Shown here: piece by piece, positions 6,471 through 9,056 of the stretch
Position numbering within the stretch: position 1 is the stretch's first letter
Layout: every line of letters starts with the position of its first letter
Origin: an uncultured Eubacteriales bacterium
GTDB lineage: Bacteria; Bacillota; Clostridia; Oscillospirales; CAG-272
Assembly (NCBI GenBank): GCA_905201895.1
Contig: CAJKPX010000081.1
Coordinates: 1-9,056 of the forward strand
Reading direction: 5' to 3'
Length of the DNA: 9,056 nucleotides
Made by a program: the position numbers and the translations under genes
The notes under the pieces: generated by a model
What the model was told of the DNA's origin: nothing
Databases searched by the model: none
What the model saw: only the letters and a program-made list of their open reading frames with translations

Positions 6471-7781
6471 ATGTCTATAATTAAAGTTGATATCACAAAG
6501 TCCGTCAAAAAAATGAAGCCGATGCACGGCGGCGGTCAACCTCCAATCGGAGGGAAAGACCTGATAGAATATTTCCACTATTTAACCGAAGCGGGAATTC
6601 CGTATTCTCGTTTACATGACGTTGGCGGTCCGTACGGTTCAGGACGTTTTGTGGATATTCCCAATTTGTTTCGTAATTTTGACGCCGACGAGAATGATCC
6701 CGCAAATTATGATTTTGCATTTACCGATCACTTGATCAAGGCGCTGGTCGAGGCGAAGGTAGAGCCTTATTTCCGCTTGGGTGTCACCATTGAAAATCAA
6801 GGATACATAAAAGGATACAACACTGATCCGCCAAAGGATTTTCACAAATGGGCAAGGATCTGCGAGCACGTGATCATGCATTACACGGAGGGCTGGGGAA
6901 ACGGTTTCCATTATAAGATTACCTATTGGGAAATTTGGAACGAGCCTGAGGGTCAAGGACCCGGTATGTGGAACGGTACGGCAGAGGACTACTTCCGCCT
7001 CTACGATATCACTGCCAAGCATCTCAAGGCACGTTTCCCGCACATCAAGGTTGGAGGCTACTCCTGCTTTGGACTTTATGCCTTTGCGCCAAAAACGGTG
7101 ATTGATCCCGTCACAAATGCCGCTGTCACGATTCCAATATCTGAGAAGGAAGAACAGGTTATCGAGTTCTTTTATAAATTCTTTGATTATATTAAAAAGC
7201 ACGGTTCTCCCATCGACTTTTTCTCTTGGCATAGCTATTCCAACGTGCGCCGTGTACCGCAAATGGATAAAAAGCTGCATGAGGTGTTGGTTGATCTTGG
7301 TTACGGAGAGATCGAAACGCATATCAACGAGTGGAATCCGGTTTTCAGAGAATACGGAACGGGACATCATTCGGCGGAGGTCTCTGCTATGCTGATCGCA
7401 CTCCAGCACGGATACGTGGACGTTTGCTGTATCTATGATATGCGCACCAATACCGCACCGTATTGTCCCGTATTTGATATCAATACCCACAAACCGATCC
7501 ATGCGTACTATTCGCTTGCCTCGTTTAATCGGCTATATCGGCTCGGCACTCAGGTGGAAACAGACTGTGATACCCCTCTTCTTTGCGCGCTTGCGGCATC
7601 AAACGGTGAAGATCACGCACTTTTAATCTCAAACGTAACGGGGGAGGAGCAGGATTTGTGCATCAAGGGCGTTGATCTTGCAAAGGCACGCTACTACGCG
7701 CTAGATAATGAGAGGTTGCTTTCTTGGTCTCCCGCAATTTCTAAGATCCCGAATAACACCGTAATCCTGATCGAATGGTAA
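6471..7781 (+). CDS. Glycoside hydrolase GH39-like (probable beta-xylosidase)
   Basis: A 436-residue clan GH-A (beta/alpha)8 glycoside hydrolase resembling GH39. The acid/base is Glu158 in YWEIWNEPEG, and the nucleophile is Glu287 in THINEWNP, after strands 4 and 7 as expected. RLHDVGGPYG (47-56) and DFFSWHSYSN (249-258) match further active-site strands. Residues after about 350 form the C-terminal beta domain seen in GH39. No signal peptide is present, so it should cleave imported oligosaccharides. GH39 contains beta-xylosidases, alpha-L-iduronidases and others. With CE15 and deacetylases as neighbours, a beta-xylosidase acting on short xylo-oligosaccharides is the best guess. AAGGAG six bases upstream supports the start. 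Confidence 0.87.
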   Translation: MSIIKVDITKSVKKMKPMHGGGQPPIGGKDLIEYFHYLTEAGIPYSRLHDVGGPYGSGRFVDIPNLFRNFDADENDPANYDFAFTDHLIKALVEAKVEPYFRLGVTIENQGYIKGYNTDPPKDFHKWARICEHVIMHYTEGWGNGFHYKITYWEIWNEPEGQGPGMWNGTAEDYFRLYDITAKHLKARFPHIKVGGYSCFGLYAFAPKTVIDPVTNAAVTIPISEKEEQVIEFFYKFFDYIKKHGSPIDFFSWHSYSNVRRVPQMDKKLHEVLVDLGYGEIETHINEWNPVFREYGTGHHSAEVSAMLIALQHGYVDVCCIYDMRTNTAPYCPVFDINTHKPIHAYYSLASFNRLYRLGTQVETDCDTPLLCALAASNGEDHALLISNVTGEEQDLCIKGVDLAKARYYALDNERLLSWSPAISKIPNNTVILIEW

Positions 7782-7788
7782 AACGAAT

Positions 7789-8478
7789 ATGCTTTGGCAG
7801 AATCAAGGAAAGAATAAAGCCGTTACGTTCAGCTATGACGACGGGACGGTATATGACGTCAGGCTGATTGAACTTTTTAACAAATATGGGCTAAAAAGTA
7901 CGTTTAATTTAAGCTCCGAATGGTTATCCGATAAAAAGGAAAGCACGTTTATCGGACGTTATCCCAAAATATGCAGAGATGACGTAAAAAGCATTTATGA
8001 CGGACATGAGGTTGCCGCTCATACCTTAAATCACGTTCATCTTACCGAGTGCGCGGATATTGAAGTGATACGGCAGGTAGATAACGACCGTCAAAGACTC
8101 TCCGCGCTTGTGGGGTATGAGGTGGTCGGTATGGCGTATCCTTATGGGGATTTTGATGACCGTGTGGTGGAGCTGATCCGCAAGCAAACCGGGATCCGAT
8201 ACAGCCGCACGTGCCGCACGACCAAAAGTTTCGAGCCGCAAAGTGATCTTTTGCGCTTCGATCCAACGGTCTTTCATCTCCGATTTGATAAGATGATGTC
8301 GCTGGCACGGGAGTTTATCGAGACCAAATTCGAAACACCGCAGATATTTTATATTTTCGGGCATTCGTATGAGCTTGGAGAGGACCCGAACTGCTGGAAG
8401 CAATTAGAGGCGTTCTTTGAAATGATCAGCAAAAGAGATGATATTTTCTATGGAACAAACCGAGAGGTGTTTTTATGA
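7789..8478 (+). CDS. Polysaccharide deacetylase (NodB / CE4 family)
   Basis: A 229-residue NodB-homology protein. Motif 1 is FSYDDG with Asp17/Asp18 (metal and base), motif 2 is AHTLNH with metal ligands His78 and His82, motif 3 is represented by AYPYGDFDD (116-124), and the last catalytic His is probably His192 in IFGHSYEL. CE4 enzymes remove N- or O-acetyl groups from chitin, peptidoglycan or xylan using a divalent metal. There is no signal peptide or anchor, unlike the peptidoglycan-acting members. The ATG lies seven bases after the GH39 stop and has no clear Shine-Dalgarno sequence, so translation may depend on coupling. Its stop overlaps an ATG (ATGA at 8475-8478). A role in deacetylating an oligosaccharide within this pathway is inferred. 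Confidence 0.85.
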   Translation: MLWQNQGKNKAVTFSYDDGTVYDVRLIELFNKYGLKSTFNLSSEWLSDKKESTFIGRYPKICRDDVKSIYDGHEVAAHTLNHVHLTECADIEVIRQVDNDRQRLSALVGYEVVGMAYPYGDFDDRVVELIRKQTGIRYSRTCRTTKSFEPQSDLLRFDPTVFHLRFDKMMSLAREFIETKFETPQIFYIFGHSYELGEDPNCWKQLEAFFEMISKRDDIFYGTNREVFL

Positions 8479-8508
8479 GCTGCGAGAATTCTATTGAGGT
8501 AAATTTAT

Positions 8509-8736
8509 ATGGTTGAATCAGCTTTGTCTAAAAAAATAAAAAAGGAATCCACACACGTGCTGCTTACGCTTGTTGCGGCGATCTGCTCGGTTGTTGCATT
8601 GCATACGTTTGTTGTGCCGAGTAATTTTGCGTCAAGCGGAATAGACGGACTTTGTACGGTGCTTTATGAGATCACGGGACTGAATATGGGCTGGTTTAAG
8701 ATAATGATCAATCTTCCGTTGCTCATATTGGCGTAG
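8509..8736 (+). pseudogene. Truncated YitT-family membrane protein (N-terminal fragment)
   Basis: Seventy-five residues resemble the start of YitT-family (DUF161) integral membrane proteins. There is a lysine-rich start, a hydrophobic segment at about 18-36, then VVPSNFASSGIDGL (35-48), matching the family's conserved P-N-x-x-SGG/ID-G region. A second hydrophobic helix begins at 62, where the frame stops with a TAG inside it. Full-length members are near 280 residues, and no continuation is found in any frame downstream, so the gene is broken, most likely by a rearrangement near 8733 and not a point mutation. GAGGT eight bases before the ATG is a good ribosome binding site. It is not obviously part of the sugar pathway and may mark a junction between the operon and unrelated DNA. 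Confidence 0.65.
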
Positions 8737-8953
8737 AATCAAGATACAGATGAAAGCGAAGTTCAGCTCGCACATTGATTTTATCCCCGATGCTGACGAT
8801 CCAATGTATCAGAGCATGGGACCTTGTCTATTAGAAAGATGAGGAAAAAGAAAGGCAGACACGTAACATAAGCTTGTGAGCCGTGATTACGTGTCTGCCA
8901 AGAAAATTCAAAAGAGAAAAGCCTCAAAAACGTAGTGTTATCAAGGATTTCAG
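8737..8953. other. No recognisable gene; junction-like DNA after the truncated YitT gene
   Basis: The only forward frame of note runs from the ATG at 8751 to the stop at 8841. It encodes 30 residues containing FIPDADDPMYQSMG, with no ribosome binding site and no family I recognise. It could be the tail of another broken gene. The stretch also contains the hairpin at 8854-8899. AT-rich DNA (8900-8953) then leads into the second tRNA 3'-end copy. I see no integrase, recombinase or transposase coding. Confidence 0.4.
8854..8899 (-). terminator. Strong hairpin, possible terminator for leftward transcription
   Basis: GGCAGACACGTAA (8854-8866) pairs perfectly with TTACGTGTCTGCC (8887-8899), a 13-bp stem. 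Part of the 20-base loop can itself fold around AAGCTT. On the minus strand the stem is followed by TTTCTTTTTCC, which fits an intrinsic terminator for a gene entering from the right, outside the window. On the plus strand no T run follows, so it would not terminate the operon efficiently. Confidence 0.45.
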
Positions 8954-8977
8954 TGGTGCGGGTAAAAGGACTTGAAC
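8954..8977. repeat. Second copy of the tRNA-Leu 3' end (24 bp), possible att site
   Basis: These 24 bases are identical to 107-130 and in the same orientation. On the minus strand they read as the T loop TTCAAGT, the T-stem 3' strand, the acceptor strand TACCCGC and the encoded CCA. No variable arm or other tRNA parts follow on the body side (8978 onward), so this is only the 3' end. Duplication of a tRNA 3' end is the classic footprint of tyrosine-recombinase integration, but no integrase is present here and the orientation is not a simple fit (see findings). Confidence 0.6.
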
Positions 8978-9026
8978 TCTCCACAAACGCCGTGTTTTAT
9001 ACCTCCGTTTCCCTGCTCTCTCCTGC

Positions 9027-9056
9027 GCGGCGTTCCGGGCAGCTTGCATGCAAGCT
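9027..9056. repeat. Terminal direct repeat, right copy (30 bp)
   Basis: Identical to positions 1-30 and ending exactly at the window edge. If the ends were joined here, a circle of 9026 bp would result, and its junction would read through the palindrome into position 31. No replication or partition gene is present to support an autonomous circle. Confidence 0.9.

Noticed and set aside
6639..7502. A 287-codon open frame on the minus strand
   Set aside because: It lies wholly antisense to the GH39-like gene, has no ribosome binding site or recognisable motif, and reflects codon bias of the real gene on the plus strand.
8781..8984. A 67-codon minus-strand frame
   Set aside because: It runs through the hairpin and the tRNA-like repeat, lacks a ribosome binding site and shows no family features.
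1..9056. Plasmid or phage genome, suggested by the identical ends
   Set aside because: No replication initiator, partition, mobilisation, capsid or integrase gene is visible; all intact genes are regulatory or carbohydrate-active. Circularity stays open, but a plasmid call is not supported.
8954..9056. A complete tRNA gene at the right end
   Set aside because: Only the T loop and acceptor 3' strand match; the T stem is poor and no anticodon arm, D arm or 5' acceptor strand can be paired.
1..9056. CRISPR array or other regularly spaced repeats
   Set aside because: No set of three or more regularly spaced repeats was seen; the repeats present are the terminal pairs and the gene duplication.

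Overview
The window looks like chromosomal accessory DNA from a Gram-positive, Clostridia-like bacterium, probably a gut or other plant-fibre-degrading anaerobe. This is inferred from strong AGGAGG-type ribosome binding sites, AT-rich sigma-A-like promoters, tightly packed carbohydrate genes and an intracellular set of plant-cell-wall oligosaccharide enzymes. No taxonomic marker gene is present, so the assignment is only to that level.

Layout. (1) Positions 1-186 hold no protein gene. They contain the left copy of a 30-bp direct repeat that also ends the window, a very long perfect hairpin (59-114) and the 3' half of a tRNA-Leu-like sequence on the minus strand. (2) Positions 187-1895 carry two minus-strand genes: an alpha/beta-hydrolase esterase with its own extended -10 promoter, and an AraC-family regulator with a cupin-like sensor domain. 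(3) Positions 1896-2076 are a divergent regulatory region. It has a near-consensus promoter firing rightwards, followed immediately by a nested palindrome that is a good operator candidate. (4) Positions 2077-8478 are one rightward run of seven genes with gaps of about 7-49 bases: CapA-like metallophosphatase, TIM-barrel sugar isomerase/epimerase, SGNH esterase A, CE15-like glucuronoyl esterase, SGNH esterase B (paralogue of A), GH39-like beta-xylosidase, and NodB-type polysaccharide deacetylase. (5) Positions 8509-8736 are a truncated YitT-family membrane protein, followed by about 320 bases without a recognisable gene. That stretch contains a 13-bp-stem hairpin, a second copy of the tRNA 3' end and the right copy of the 30-bp repeat.

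How the genes may work together (inference). GH39 and CE15 point to glucuronoxylan or a similar decorated hemicellulose. The operon is rich in de-esterifying and deacetylating enzymes: two SGNH hydrolases, CE15, a CE4-like protein and the divergent CE1-like esterase. None has a visible signal peptide, so the likely picture is cytoplasmic stripping and cleavage of short decorated oligosaccharides imported by a transporter encoded elsewhere. The AraC protein, divergent from the operon, is the obvious candidate regulator. The role of the CapA-like protein here is not clear and is one of the more interesting points.

The two ends of the window do not look like ordinary operon flanks. Both carry tRNA-Leu 3'-end sequence in the same orientation (24 bp identical) and an exact 30-bp repeat. 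This could reflect an integrative element or island boundary, a circular molecule with overlapping ends, or contig ends broken at a multicopy repeat. No integrase, replication or partition gene is visible to decide between these.
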